Assembly: GCF_001942625.1 (NCBI RefSeq)
Contig: NZ_MLCL01000029.1
Coordinates: 186,001 to 250,000 of the forward strand
DNA: 64,000 nt
Source of the DNA: Mycobacterium syngnathidarum
Lineage (GTDB): Bacteria > Actinomycetota > Actinomycetes > Mycobacteriales > Mycobacteriaceae
Direction of reading: 5' to 3'
The notes beneath the pieces are model-generated. The model worked only from the letters and a program-made list of their open reading frames with translations, was not told the DNA's origin and did not search any database. Below, piece after piece: positions 8,246 to 16,943 of the stretch. Within the stretch, counting starts at the first letter, position 1. Every line of letters begins with the position of its first letter. The position numbers were made by a program, and so were the translations under genes.

Positions 8246-8617
8246 ATGACCAAACACGACATTGGGGAACTGACACTGGGAGCGGGAGCCTTGGCGATGG
8301 CCGTCGGCGCGTTCGCCGGACACCTACTGGCGCCGCGGAGGGTGGCAGACCACTATGGATGGGTGCATGACCGGTGGTATCAACGTGAAATCGGGGCCTT
8401 CAACGCGGGCCTGGGCTACGGCATCGTCGCTTATGCGACGGGACGAAAAGCGGAGGCTTTTCTCGGATCCTGGTCGGTGGCCGCGCTCCTGGTGGCCATG
8501 ACGCGCCTGGCGGCGATCCGCAGCGGAGACCGCGGTGGGTTCTGGAACATGGCCACGGTTGCCGAGGATGCCGCGCTCGGCGTCGGCGGACTGCTGTTGA
8601 TGGTCAGGCGCGCATGA
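8246..8617 (+). CDS. Small membrane protein, paralogue of the protein at 6960-7337
   Basis: 123 residues. It has a glycine/alanine-rich hydrophobic N-terminus (residues 9-25), the motif WYQREIGAFNAGLGYG near residues 43-58, and further hydrophobic segments. It shares the motif, length and C-terminal LGVGGLLL ending with the protein at 6960-7337. The ATG at 8246 follows GGTGGAG. Its stop overlaps the start of the ThDP-enzyme gene as ATGA, so the two are coupled. Function unknown. Confidence 0.75.
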   Translation: MTKHDIGELTLGAGALAMAVGAFAGHLLAPRRVADHYGWVHDRWYQREIGAFNAGLGYGIVAYATGRKAEAFLGSWSVAALLVAMTRLAAIRSGDRGGFWNMATVAEDAALGVGGLLLMVRRA

Positions 8618-10179
8618 GCACCGGCGCCGAAGTGGTGGTGCACCGTCTGCTCACCGAAGGGGTCGACGTGTGCTTCGCCAACCCGGGGACCTCGGAGATG
8701 CACTTCGTCGCGGCACTGGACGGGGCCCCGGCGATGCGCCCGGTGTTGTGCCTCTTCGAAGGCGTCGCCACCGGGGCCGCAGACGGGTTCGCCCGCATCG
8801 CCGGACGTCCCGCCGCGACACTGTTGCACCTGGGCCCCGGCATGGCCAACGGTCTGGCCAACCTGCACAACGCCCGGCGGGCGTTCAGCCCGGTGGTCAA
8901 TATTGTCGGTGACCACGCGACCTACCACCAACCTCTCGACGCTCCGTTGGAGTCCGACATCGATGCGCTCGGGCGCTGGACGCACGGTTCGGTGCACCGG
9001 CCCGAATCGACCGCCGGCCTCGACGCGGCCGTCCACAGCGCCGTGCGCAGCGCGATCGAGGCGCCCGGGCGTATCGCCACGCTGGTCCTGCCTGCCGACT
9101 ATTCCTGGGGAACGGTCCCGCAAAACCCGTTGCCGGACAACAGCCTCGGACAAACGGGAGGCGACTCTGACGACGCAGCGGCAAGCCCTCTCGACGTCGC
9201 CGATGCCGCCGAACTGCTGCGCGGCGAGGGGGACAGCGTGGTGTTGCTGCTCGGTGGTGCCGCCACTGATGTCGAGGGTCTGCGGGCGGCAGCGCGCATC
9301 GGCGCGGCTACCGGCGCACGCGTTCTGGTCGAGACATTTCCGGCCCGGCTGACCCGCGGGCAGGGGGTACCTGCCATCGAACGGCTCGGCTACCTGGCCG
9401 AGCAGGCCACCCAACAACTCTCCGGGGCGACGCACCTGGTGCTGGTTGGCGCGAAGTCTCCGGTGTCGTTTTTCGCCTATCCGGGCAAGCCGAGCGTGTT
9501 GGTGCCCGATGGCACCAAGGTCTGCGCCCTGGCCGTCGACGATTTGTCCGGTCTCGCAGATCAATTGGGCGGCGAACTGCCGGCCACCGCACAACCCGAC
9601 CAGACCGAGCTGCCGACCGGACCGCTCAATCCGCAGAACCTGGCACAGGTGATCGCGGCTCTCTTGCCTGAGAACGCCATCATCTCGGATGAGGCCAACA
9701 CCAGCGGGGTGTTTCTACCGGCCGCCACCGCGGCGGCTCCGCGTCACGATGTCCTGACCTTGACCGGTGGCGCAATCGGGCAGGGGCTGCCGGTGGCGGT
9801 GGGTGCGGCGATCGCCGCACCGGACCGGCCGGTAATCGCGCTGCAGTCCGACGGTAGTGCCGCGTACACCATCTCGGCGCTGTGGACCATGGCCCGCGAG
9901 CAGCTCGACATCACCGTGGTGATCTTGAACAACCACGCCTACGCCATCCTGCAACTCGAGTTGTTGCGAGTGGGCACCCAGGCCGATGGGCAGCGATCGC
10001 GCTCGCTACTCGACCTGAGCCGTCCCGACCTCGACTTCGCTTCTATCGCACAGGGATTCGGTGTCCCGGCCACTCGAGCCACCACCGCCGAGGAATTGGC
10101 CGACCAATTCCGTGCCGCGCTGGCCGAGCCGGGACCGCATCTGATCGACGCCGCCCTGCCGGGCTGGTCACCGGGATGA
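8614..10179 (+). CDS. Thiamine-diphosphate-dependent enzyme (acetolactate synthase / benzoylformate decarboxylase type)
   Basis: 521 residues with the three-domain ThDP layout. The N-terminal pyrimidine domain has the activating glutamate (Glu49 in LCLFEGVATG). The central domain includes LLLGGAATDVEG. The C-terminal pyrophosphate domain has a GDG-type motif written SDGSAAY with NN about 28 residues later. Such enzymes decarboxylate 2-oxo acids or join aldehydes. The isolated position next to SDR, VOC and FAH genes favours a 2-oxo-acid decarboxylase in catabolism over branched-chain amino-acid synthesis. It is translationally coupled to the upstream membrane protein. Confidence 0.83.
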   Translation: MSTGAEVVVHRLLTEGVDVCFANPGTSEMHFVAALDGAPAMRPVLCLFEGVATGAADGFARIAGRPAATLLHLGPGMANGLANLHNARRAFSPVVNIVGDHATYHQPLDAPLESDIDALGRWTHGSVHRPESTAGLDAAVHSAVRSAIEAPGRIATLVLPADYSWGTVPQNPLPDNSLGQTGGDSDDAAASPLDVADAAELLRGEGDSVVLLLGGAATDVEGLRAAARIGAATGARVLVETFPARLTRGQGVPAIERLGYLAEQATQQLSGATHLVLVGAKSPVSFFAYPGKPSVLVPDGTKVCALAVDDLSGLADQLGGELPATAQPDQTELPTGPLNPQNLAQVIAALLPENAIISDEANTSGVFLPAATAAAPRHDVLTLTGGAIGQGLPVAVGAAIAAPDRPVIALQSDGSAAYTISALWTMAREQLDITVVILNNHAYAILQLELLRVGTQADGQRSRSLLDLSRPDLDFASIAQGFGVPATRATTAEELADQFRAALAEPGPHLIDAALPGWSPG

Positions 10180-10193
10180 CCATCGTGGGTTGA

Positions 10194-11237
10194 TCATCGG
10201 CTGGGCCGACGCTTCTCCAGCACGACCGCCGCGATCGGGATGCGCATCTCCTCGGGATCTGCGGTCAGTCTTTCGGCGATGCCCGCGTGCAGCCGGTCGT
10301 AGAACACCGACAATCGTTCGGGTGGACCAGTGAGCGCCGCGCCCAGATCGGCGAATGCCGTGAACCAGAGGAAATCAGCCCAGCGACTACCGAAAGCCTT
10401 TGCGTCCCTGTCGCTGCGGTACGCGGTGAAGATCCGGTCCTCGGCATCGACCAATTCCACGTGCTGGATCTCCAGACGCTCGAACCGGCCCGACGGGGCG
10501 AACGGCGCGGCGAAATCCGCGGCACACCGACCGGCGACGGGCAAAGACATCCGGGTGGCCTCATCGGCACTCACCACGTCACTGGCGATCAGCTCGGTCA
10601 GCGCTCCGACAACGGCGCGGAAGAGCGGGCGGTAACCCAAGTCGCCGTCCTCGTCCAGAGCGGTCGTCAACACCACCAGACGGCCACCTGGGCACAGTTC
10701 GCGACCGCGAAACGCGATGAACTCATGCCAATCAAGCGCGGCTTGCCTGGCGTAGGCGGCGCGCACGCGCTCGTCGTTGCTGTGCGCGGCAATGACATGG
10801 TCGGCGACCGGCATGGGCGCCTCGCTCAGTCTGGCCACTGCCCATGCCGACCACCCGAGGTGCACGCTGTTCGACGGCAGGATCTGGCTGTAGAACGACC
10901 GGCCGATCGCCGAACTGAAGGTCGCGGAGTCCCGGTGCCGATAGGACTGCGGATCTTCCTCCAGAACGCGAAACATCGTCGAAAAGTCGTTGTCGGCAAC
11001 ATCGGTGTGCGTCACCAGAATCGCGTGCTCGGGCCGGGTACGGCTGCGCACCGCAGCGATGGCGGCATTGATCGGTTGCATCGAATTATGCGCGGTGCCC
11101 GCGCCGTAGTCGGCGATGACCACGGGCTGGGGTGCTTTCGGGATCGGCACGGTGTGCGCCGCCAGCTCAAGAAGCTTGATCGCCGAACTCATTCCGGCGA
11201 CGTGCGGGCGGGGTATCGATCGGCGCGGCGCGGGCAT
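10194..11237 (-). CDS. SAM-dependent methyltransferase, SABATH (carboxyl methyltransferase)-like
   Basis: About 347 residues. VVIADYGAGTAHNSMQPI near residues 30-47 resembles the SAM-binding start of SABATH enzymes, which methyl-esterify small carboxylic acids such as salicylate or indole acetate. Downstream segments (SVHLGWSAWAVARLSEAP, then HEFIAFRGRELCPGGRLVV) also fit the family. The start is ATG 11237, two bases after the stop of the LapA-like gene, so the two are probably co-transcribed. The substrate is unknown; a small acid is likely. Confidence 0.75.
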   Translation of the reverse strand: MPAPRRSIPRPHVAGMSSAIKLLELAAHTVPIPKAPQPVVIADYGAGTAHNSMQPINAAIAAVRSRTRPEHAILVTHTDVADNDFSTMFRVLEEDPQSYRHRDSATFSSAIGRSFYSQILPSNSVHLGWSAWAVARLSEAPMPVADHVIAAHSNDERVRAAYARQAALDWHEFIAFRGRELCPGGRLVVLTTALDEDGDLGYRPLFRAVVGALTELIASDVVSADEATRMSLPVAGRCAADFAAPFAPSGRFERLEIQHVELVDAEDRIFTAYRSDRDAKAFGSRWADFLWFTAFADLGAALTGPPERLSVFYDRLHAGIAERLTADPEEMRIPIAAVVLEKRRPSR

Positions 11238-11239
11238 GG

Positions 11240-11485
11240 CTAGCTTCGCCGCCGGCGTCGACGCAGCAGCAGTCCGATGAGAAGACCCATGACGAAAATG
11301 ATGACCAAGATGAACCACATCGGCGACTCGACCGTCACCCACAGCACGTGCACACCCACCCGATCACGGTTCTGTGCGACGAAGATCCCGGCCAGGACGA
11401 CCAAGATCAACGCTACCCAGTAACGCAGGGCGAACCGGCGAACCGGGCCGGTGGTCGCGGGTGCGCCGGTCTCGTCGCGAGGCAT
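11240..11485 (-). CDS. LapA-like (DUF1049) small inner-membrane protein
   Basis: 81 residues with two transmembrane helices, at about residues 22-41 (YWVALILVVLAGIFVAQN) and 57-75 (FILVIIFVMGLLIGLLL), and a polyarginine C-terminus facing the cytosol. This is the layout of the lipopolysaccharide-assembly-protein-A-like family found also in Gram-positives, where the role is unclear. The ATG at 11485 is used. It precedes the methyltransferase gene by two bases. Confidence 0.72.
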   Translation of the reverse strand: MPRDETGAPATTGPVRRFALRYWVALILVVLAGIFVAQNRDRVGVHVLWVTVESPMWFILVIIFVMGLLIGLLLRRRRRRS

Positions 11486-11538
11486 ACCCCGACGGTAACC
11501 CGGGGCCCACCGGCCACGACACACTTCGGCCACCACAC

Positions 11539-12684
11539 CTAGCCGGGCGCGCTGCCGATCATCGACGTCAACGGATCGGCGGGGCCGATGTCGAGCGTGC
11601 ACTCGCTGGGCCGTGGATCCGGCACGAAGGCCCAGAACATCGCACCCGCGGCCCCCATTGTGCGCATGGTGGTGAGGGCATCCCCGAGGACTTGTTTCCG
11701 CTTGCTCAACGATGCGCAGGAGCCGGCCTCCATGCCGATCTCGGCGGCGAACAATGGCTTGCCTACGGCGCGGGTCTGCGCGACGCGGCGCTGCAGCCCG
11801 TCGTATGGATCTCCGGGTAGGTAATCCTGCTGCTCGTAGTAGTGGTATTCGAGCACATCGATTCCGGGGGACGCCGCAACCGTCTCGAACTCGTCTCCGG
11901 CTGACCCGCACTGCCCACCGCCGGCGTGACCGCTGAAGATGACTGTGCCAGGGTCCAATTCGCGTATCCGGGCACCGGATACATCCAAGAAGGCTCGTAG
12001 CGCCTCCGGTGCGGTGGCGTGGCAGCTGCGCTTGGTCCAATGGCAGGTATGGTCCACGCAGTATGACGGCTCGGGCTCACCCACCGCGGTCCAACCGGCA
12101 AGCGATGGCGAACCACCCCAGCGCTTGACCGCGGTGTCGAGCCACGCTTCGAAGGTCATCGGCAGGCCGTGCGAAACCTCGGTGCGCCAACCGCCCGCGT
12201 ACCAGTCGTAATCTTTGAAATAGTCGTTCTCGCAGCCGCCGTCGTCGCTGGTGAGCACCGCGATCAGTAGTTGCCCGTGACGTTGCGCGGCCCGGAACAC
12301 CGCATCGATCGGGGTGAAATCGAGCTGACCGGTGAACTTGTTCACCGCGAAGCTGGAATACGCGTTGAAACGTGTCACCGAATGTGGCGGCAGGCTGCCG
12401 AAGTACGAGTCGAGATCGACCTGTGCGCCGCATCCCGCATTGATGGACCAGTTGGTGGCCAGCTGATAGGCGTTGATGCCGATCGGCCACACCGGTTTGC
12501 CATCGAGGGTGAGCGAGGTTCCCGAGACACCCAACTTGGGAATCGGCCGAGCGGCGAGCGTCCCTGCGGTGGTGACGGCTGAAGAACCGGATGGCCGCAC
12601 CGGCTGGGATGCCGTCGAGCATGACACCGCAACCAATCCGGCCAGACAACATGTCAGCACCGCACGCGCGAACCGGCGCACCAT
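11539..12684 (-). CDS. Secreted lipoprotein with GH5-like glycoside hydrolase fold
   Basis: 381 residues. The N-terminal signal (MVRRFARAVLTCCLAGLVA) ends in an imperfect lipobox AVSC at Cys22, so it is probably lipidated at the outer face of the cell membrane. The rest looks like a GH5/clan-A TIM barrel: WPIGINAYQL near the start, a GWTAVGEPEPSY segment with a likely acid/base Glu, EYHYYEQQDY, and FAAEIGMEAG with a likely nucleophile Glu. It probably cleaves a beta-linked glycan. The substrate is unknown. Neighbours give no further hint. Confidence 0.72.
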   Translation of the reverse strand: MVRRFARAVLTCCLAGLVAVSCSTASQPVRPSGSSAVTTAGTLAARPIPKLGVSGTSLTLDGKPVWPIGINAYQLATNWSINAGCGAQVDLDSYFGSLPPHSVTRFNAYSSFAVNKFTGQLDFTPIDAVFRAAQRHGQLLIAVLTSDDGGCENDYFKDYDWYAGGWRTEVSHGLPMTFEAWLDTAVKRWGGSPSLAGWTAVGEPEPSYCVDHTCHWTKRSCHATAPEALRAFLDVSGARIRELDPGTVIFSGHAGGGQCGSAGDEFETVAASPGIDVLEYHYYEQQDYLPGDPYDGLQRRVAQTRAVGKPLFAAEIGMEAGSCASLSKRKQVLGDALTTMRTMGAAGAMFWAFVPDPRPSECTLDIGPADPLTSMIGSAPG

Positions 12685-12740
12685 CGTTCGACGGTAGCTC
12701 CTTGTGGGTCAGTGGCTGGGCGGGTTTGGCCACTTCCTCA

Positions 12741-12760
12741 CCGCCGTCGTTTTCCGGCGG
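12741..12760 (-). terminator. Weak terminator-like hairpin after the MBL-fold gene
   Basis: CCGCCG and CGGCGG can form a six-base-pair stem with an eight-base loop just past the end of the hydrolase gene at 12768. There is no long U tract, as is common in mycobacteria. Confidence 0.3.
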
Positions 12761-12767
12761 CGCATCG

Positions 12768-13397
12768 TCAGTGCCCGCGCGCAACCCATTCGTCGTAGTG
12801 GACGATCTCGTCGCCGATGGTGGTGGTGTCGCCGTGGCCGGTGTAGACGACGGTCTCGCCGGGCAGCAGACCCAGCCGTTTGGAGATGGAGTCCAGGATG
12901 GTCGGGAAGTCGGAGAACGACCGCCCGGTGGCGCCAGGGCCGCCCTGGAACAGGGTGTCGCCGGAGATCACCGCGCCCAGTTCGGGGATCGACCAGCAGA
13001 CGGATCCGGGGGAGTGGCCGGGGGTGTGCAGGGCGTGCAGTTCGATGCCGCCGGCGCGCAGCACCTGGCCGTCCTCGATGGTGCGGAAATCGTTGTCCGG
13101 GTGCACGGTTCGCCACAACATCTCGTCGGCAGGGTGCAGTAGCACCGGGGCGTCCAGTGCCGTGCCCAGTTCGGGGGCGACGGTGATGTGGTCGTTGTGG
13201 CCGTGGGTGCAGACCACCGCGACGACGTTGCGCCCGCCGACGGCCTCGATGATGGGGGCGGCGGTGTGGGCGGCGTCGAACACCACCACATCCTTGTCGT
13301 CACCGACAATCCAGATGTTGTTGTCGACATCCCAGGAGCCGCCGTCGAGTTCGAACTTGCCGCTGGTGACCACCCGGTGGATGTTGGATGCGCTCAC
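12768..13397 (-). CDS. Metallo-beta-lactamase-fold hydrolase coupled to mscR
   Basis: 209 residues. The metal site is evident: THGHNDH (His65, His67, Asp69, His70), a later His in [10 protein letters not shown], Asp in SGDTLFQGG, and His in YTGHGD. This is the glyoxalase II/YcbL-like subgroup. The GTG start at 13397 overlaps the mscR stop as GTGA, so the proteins are made together. Its position suggests hydrolysis of S-formylmycothiol, the product of the MscR reaction, to formate and mycothiol. That role is inferred; the fold is secure. M. tuberculosis has the same pair, Rv2259-Rv2260. Confidence 0.85.
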   Translation of the reverse strand: MSASNIHRVVTSGKFELDGGSWDVDNNIWIVGDDKDVVVFDAAHTAAPIIEAVGGRNVVAVVCTHGHNDHITVAPELGTALDAPVLLHPADEMLWRTVHPDNDFRTIEDGQVLRAGGIELHALHTPGHSPGSVCWSIPELGAVISGDTLFQGGPGATGRSFSDFPTILDSISKRLGLLPGETVVYTGHGDTTTIGDEIVHYDEWVARGH

Positions 13398-14482
13398 TTC
13401 AGCACCACCACCGAGCGCAGCACCTCTCCGGCGTGCATCTTGTGGAACGCGTCTTCGATCGCGTCCAGGCCGATGCGTTCGGAGACGAACTTCTCCAACG
13501 GCAGCCGGCCCTGCAGGTAGAGGGAGATCAGGGTGGGGAAGTCGCGCTCGGGCAGGCAGTCGCCGTACCAGGAGGACTTCAAAGATCCACCGCGGGAGAA
13601 GAAGTCGACCAGCGGCATCTCCAGGGTCATGTCCGGGGTCGGGACACCGACCAGCACCACGGTGCCGGCCAGATCCCGCGCGTAGAACGCCTGCTTCCAG
13701 GTCTCCGGGCGCCCGACGGCGTCGATCACCACGTCGGCGCCGAAGCCGTCGGTCAGATCTTGGATGGTCTCGACCGCGTCGAGTTCGCGGGCGTTGATGG
13801 TGTGGGTGGCACCGAAATCGCGGGCCCAGTTCAGCTTCTTGTTGTCGGTGTCGACGGCGATGATCTTCTTCGCGCCGACCAGGGCGGCACCGGCGATCGC
13901 GGCGTCGCCCACTCCGCCGCAGCCGATGACGGCGACGGTGTCGTCGCGGGTCACCGCGCCGGTGTTGATCGCCGCGCCGATGCCGGCCATCACGCCGCAG
14001 CCCAGCAGGCCGGCCACGGCCGGGTCGGCCTCGGAATCGACCTTGGTGCACTGTCCTTCGTGAACCAGGGTCTTGTCCGCGAACGCGCCGATGCCCAGGG
14101 CCGGGGTGAGTTCGGTGCCGTCGGTCAACGTCATCTTCTGGGTGGCGTTGTGGGTGTCGAAGCACAGGTGCGGGCGGCCCCGTTTGCAGGCGCGGCACTC
14201 GCCACACACGGCGCGCCAGTTCAGGATCACGAAATCGCCGGGCTCCACGTGCGTCACGCCCTCGCCGACGGATTCGACGGTGCCGGCGGCCTCGTGCCCC
14301 AGCAGGAAGGGGTATTCGTCGTTGATGCCGCCCTCGCGGTAGGTCAGGTCGGTGTGGCACACCCCGCAGGCGATGATGTCGACCACCACCTCACCGGGAC
14401 CCGGATCGGGAATGACGATGTCGACCAATTCCACCGGCTGCTTCTTGCTCCGCGAAATCACACCACGCACTGTCTGAGGCAT
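13394..14482 (-). CDS. mscR: S-(hydroxymethyl)mycothiol dehydrogenase / S-nitrosomycothiol reductase
   Basis: 362 residues of zinc-dependent class III-type alcohol dehydrogenase. Catalytic zinc ligands are in ACGVCHTD and GHEAAG; four structural-zinc cysteines lie in the [15 protein letters not shown] stretch at about 93-107; the NAD motif is IGCGGVG. It matches the actinobacterial enzyme that oxidises the formaldehyde-mycothiol adduct and reduces S-nitrosomycothiol. It acts in cytosolic aldehyde and NO detoxification with the co-translated MBL-fold hydrolase. It is divergent from the TPR-like gene at 14585. Confidence 0.92.
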   Translation of the reverse strand: MPQTVRGVISRSKKQPVELVDIVIPDPGPGEVVVDIIACGVCHTDLTYREGGINDEYPFLLGHEAAGTVESVGEGVTHVEPGDFVILNWRAVCGECRACKRGRPHLCFDTHNATQKMTLTDGTELTPALGIGAFADKTLVHEGQCTKVDSEADPAVAGLLGCGVMAGIGAAINTGAVTRDDTVAVIGCGGVGDAAIAGAALVGAKKIIAVDTDNKKLNWARDFGATHTINARELDAVETIQDLTDGFGADVVIDAVGRPETWKQAFYARDLAGTVVLVGVPTPDMTLEMPLVDFFSRGGSLKSSWYGDCLPERDFPTLISLYLQGRLPLEKFVSERIGLDAIEDAFHKMHAGEVLRSVVVLK

Positions 14483-14584
14483 GCCTACAACTTAATGCAA
14501 ACCGGACAGGTGTCCAATTAGTGGCCGGATCTCGTCGTCCGACGAATCTCGGCCCGGCAGCCCATCCCCGCGTTACGGTGGGTT

Positions 14585-15469
14585 GTGGTCGACGATCGAA
14601 CCCAACTGCTGGTGGTGGCGCGTACGGCGTATCAGCGAAATGACTGGCGCACCAGCTATGAATCCTTCAGCCGCGTCGACGGAGTGCAGACCCTCGACAC
14701 CGATGATCTTGCCGTGTACGCCTCGGCGGCGTGGCGGCAGGGGCACGGCCGCGAGTCCGTTCGGATCAGCGAACAGGTGCACACCCGGCTGCTGCGCACC
14801 GATCCCGTGCAGGCGGCGATGAAGGCCGCCGAAATCGGCATGGCCTGGCTGGCACGGGGTCACCTTGCGCTGGCCCGCAGTTGGGCGCAGCGTGCTGGGG
14901 TGCTGCTCGAGGGTGTACCGCAGACCGCCGCGCACGGTTATCTCGCGTATCTGCTCGCGGTGACAGCGGCCGATGCCGGCGAGCATGTGCAATTCGATTC
15001 CGCGACACGTCAACTGACAGCGGTCGCGGAGGATTTGGATGACGCCGCACTGATCGCTCTGACTCGGGCACTGACCGGCACGGTCGCCGGCGCCGCCGGT
15101 GACCCGGCCGGGTACGAGGCACTCGACGAAGTGCTTCTGCCGGTGCTCGATGAACCGGTGCCCGTGGAATGGGCGGCCGATGTCTATCGGCGGGCATTGA
15201 GCCTGGCGCACCGACAGCGGGCCGACGATCGGATCGCATCGTGGACGCTGTCCATGCAGCGATGGTGTGACGCCACGGAACCGGAATCGACGCAGTCGGC
15301 GTATCGCGCCGTCTGTGACGTGCATCGACTCGCGGCGGTCGCCGACGCCGACCCGCAGGATCTGGTACGGCGGGCGATCGGACTGCGTCGCCTGGTCGCC
15401 GACGTGGACGCCGTGGCGGCGGGCATGGTCGAGGAATTGCTTTCCCGGACCGTGGGGCGCGCCCGCTAG
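14585..15469 (+). CDS. TPR-like alpha-helical protein of unknown function
   Basis: 294 residues, nearly all predicted helix, with repeated helix pairs such as AVYASAAWRQGHGRESVRIS and AAEIGMAWLARGHLALARS that resemble tetratricopeptide repeats. The sequence looks like the sensory/TPR half of LuxR-like regulators, but no DNA-binding domain is present. The start is GTG 14585. It is divergent from mscR and is followed, 11 bp on, by the beta-lactamase-like gene, so those two may form an operon. It could be a protein-interaction adaptor. Function not assigned. Confidence 0.65.
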   Translation: MVDDRTQLLVVARTAYQRNDWRTSYESFSRVDGVQTLDTDDLAVYASAAWRQGHGRESVRISEQVHTRLLRTDPVQAAMKAAEIGMAWLARGHLALARSWAQRAGVLLEGVPQTAAHGYLAYLLAVTAADAGEHVQFDSATRQLTAVAEDLDDAALIALTRALTGTVAGAAGDPAGYEALDEVLLPVLDEPVPVEWAADVYRRALSLAHRQRADDRIASWTLSMQRWCDATEPESTQSAYRAVCDVHRLAAVADADPQDLVRRAIGLRRLVADVDAVAAGMVEELLSRTVGRAR

Positions 15470-15480
15470 ATTTGCCGGCA

Positions 15481-16311
15481 ATGACATCCGAAGTTCTCGA
15501 GGTTCTCGATACTTGGCCGGTTGACTCGGTGGCCGCTGCGGTGATCGGCCCGTCCGGTGTACAGGCCTGCCACGGCGACATCGACAAACCCTTCTCCCTG
15601 GCGTCGGTGACCAAACCGCTGACGGCGCGGGCCGCGCAGATCGCGATCGAAGAGGGCGCTGTCGAGCTCGACACCCCGGCCGGCCCGCCCGGTTCGACGA
15701 TCCGTCACCTGCTGGCGCACACGTCGGGCGTGTCGATGCGGTCGGCTGAGGTACTCGCCCGACCAGGTCAGCGTCGCATCTACTCGAATTACGGATTCGA
15801 GCTGCTGGCCCGTGCGGTCGAGGCAGCCGCCGACATCGAGTTCGGGACCTATCTGACCGAGGCGGTGTTCGAACCGCTGCAAATGTCGGGTTCCGCACTG
15901 TTGGGTGGGGCCGAGGCGGCCGGGTACGGCGGGGTGTCGACGGTTGCCGACCTGGCCTCGTTCGCCGGCGAGTTGCTACGCCCGGCACTGGTGTCGCAGC
16001 AACTGCATGACCACGCCGTGACCTTACAGTTTCCCGGGCTGGACGGGGTGTTGCCGGGGTTCGGTGTGCAGCGGCCGAACGACTGGGGTCTGGGCTTCGA
16101 GCTCCGGGACGGCAAATCCCCGCATTGGACAGGGTCGGCAAACTCACCGCGAACCTACGGCCACTTCGGTCAGTCCGGGACGTTTTTGTGGGTCGATCCG
16201 GTCGCTGACCTGGCGTTGGTGGTCCTGACCGACCGTGAGTTCGGGGACTGGGCCTACCCGCTGTGGCCGGCGGTATCTGATGGAGTCCTGAGAGAAAACG
16301 GGACACACTAG
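15481..16311 (+). CDS. Beta-lactamase-fold serine hydrolase
   Basis: 276 residues. It carries the penicillin-binding triads of class C-type hydrolases: SxxK as SVTK (about residues 43-46), YxN as YSN (about 101-103) and a C-terminal HFGQSGT in place of KTG. There is no signal peptide, which suggests a cytosolic esterase or peptidase of the LACTB/EstB type. The start is ATG 15481; a TTG nine bases earlier is less likely. It corresponds in position to M. tuberculosis Rv2257c. Substrate unknown. Confidence 0.83.
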   Translation: MTSEVLEVLDTWPVDSVAAAVIGPSGVQACHGDIDKPFSLASVTKPLTARAAQIAIEEGAVELDTPAGPPGSTIRHLLAHTSGVSMRSAEVLARPGQRRIYSNYGFELLARAVEAAADIEFGTYLTEAVFEPLQMSGSALLGGAEAAGYGGVSTVADLASFAGELLRPALVSQQLHDHAVTLQFPGLDGVLPGFGVQRPNDWGLGFELRDGKSPHWTGSANSPRTYGHFGQSGTFLWVDPVADLALVVLTDREFGDWAYPLWPAVSDGVLRENGTH

Positions 16312-16426
16312 CGCAACACTGGCCTCACAAGGCACAATAGACACGCGCGGCACACACAACTGCATGCTCGATCGGAATCACCAGGCCGTTGGGGAAGACG
16401 TCCCTCGTGATCCGAAGGAGTAGCAA

Positions 16427-16939
16427 ATGCGTGCGTCGAATCAGTTCGCCGACGCGGCGACGGGCGTGGTGTATGTCCATGCCTCACCCGCGGCGGTATG
16501 CCCGCATGTTGAGTGGGCGTTGTCGTCGACCCTGTCGGCGCGGGCGAACCTGAAGTGGACACCGCAACCGGCCATGCCCGGCCAGTTGCGCGCGGTGACC
16601 AACTGGATCGGCCCCGTCGGCACCGGGGCGCAGTTGGCCAATGCGCTGCGCTCCTGGTCAGTGCTGCGCTTCGAGGTGACCGAGGATCCGAGCGCGGGCG
16701 TCGACGGGCACCGCTGGTGCCACACCCCTCAGCTGGGCCTGTGGAGCGGCGCGATGAGTGCCAACGGTGACGTGATGGTCGGGGAGATGCGACTGCGGGC
16801 CCTGATGGCCGGCGGCGCGGACATGCTGGCAGCCGAACTCGACACCGTGCTGGGCACCGCGTGGGACGAGTCTCTGGAGCCTTACCGCAACGGCGGTGAC
16901 GGCGCCGAGGTGTCTTGGCTGAGCCGGGGCGTGGGGTAG
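16427..16939 (+). CDS. DUF3145 family protein
   Basis: 170 residues of a family confined to actinobacteria and conserved in all mycobacteria (Rv2256c in M. tuberculosis, from memory). A strong ribosome site AAGGAG lies seven bases before the ATG. There is no signal peptide or membrane segment. Recognisable blocks are TGVVYVHASPAAVCPHVEWA at the start and YRNGGDGAEVSWLSRGVG at the end. The 115-bp upstream gap contains a short inverted repeat GGGA-N5-TCCC. The biological role is unknown; conservation suggests a housekeeping one. Confidence 0.85.
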   Translation: MRASNQFADAATGVVYVHASPAAVCPHVEWALSSTLSARANLKWTPQPAMPGQLRAVTNWIGPVGTGAQLANALRSWSVLRFEVTEDPSAGVDGHRWCHTPQLGLWSGAMSANGDVMVGEMRLRALMAGGADMLAAELDTVLGTAWDESLEPYRNGGDGAEVSWLSRGVG

Positions 16940-16943
16940 TCGC

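Noticed and set aside
12768..14360. One long minus-strand frame joining the mscR and MBL regions
   Set aside because: The first part is out of frame with the mscR protein; only the last 209 residues (from GTG 13397) are a real MBL protein.
14573..16306. A 577-codon minus-strand open frame over the TPR-like and beta-lactamase-like genes
   Set aside because: It covers two well-supported plus-strand genes and shows Arg/Pro-rich, family-less protein typical of antisense frames.
16380..16426. GGGA-N5-TCCC upstream of the DUF3145 gene as an operator
   Set aside because: The arms are only four bases and expected by chance in GC-rich DNA.
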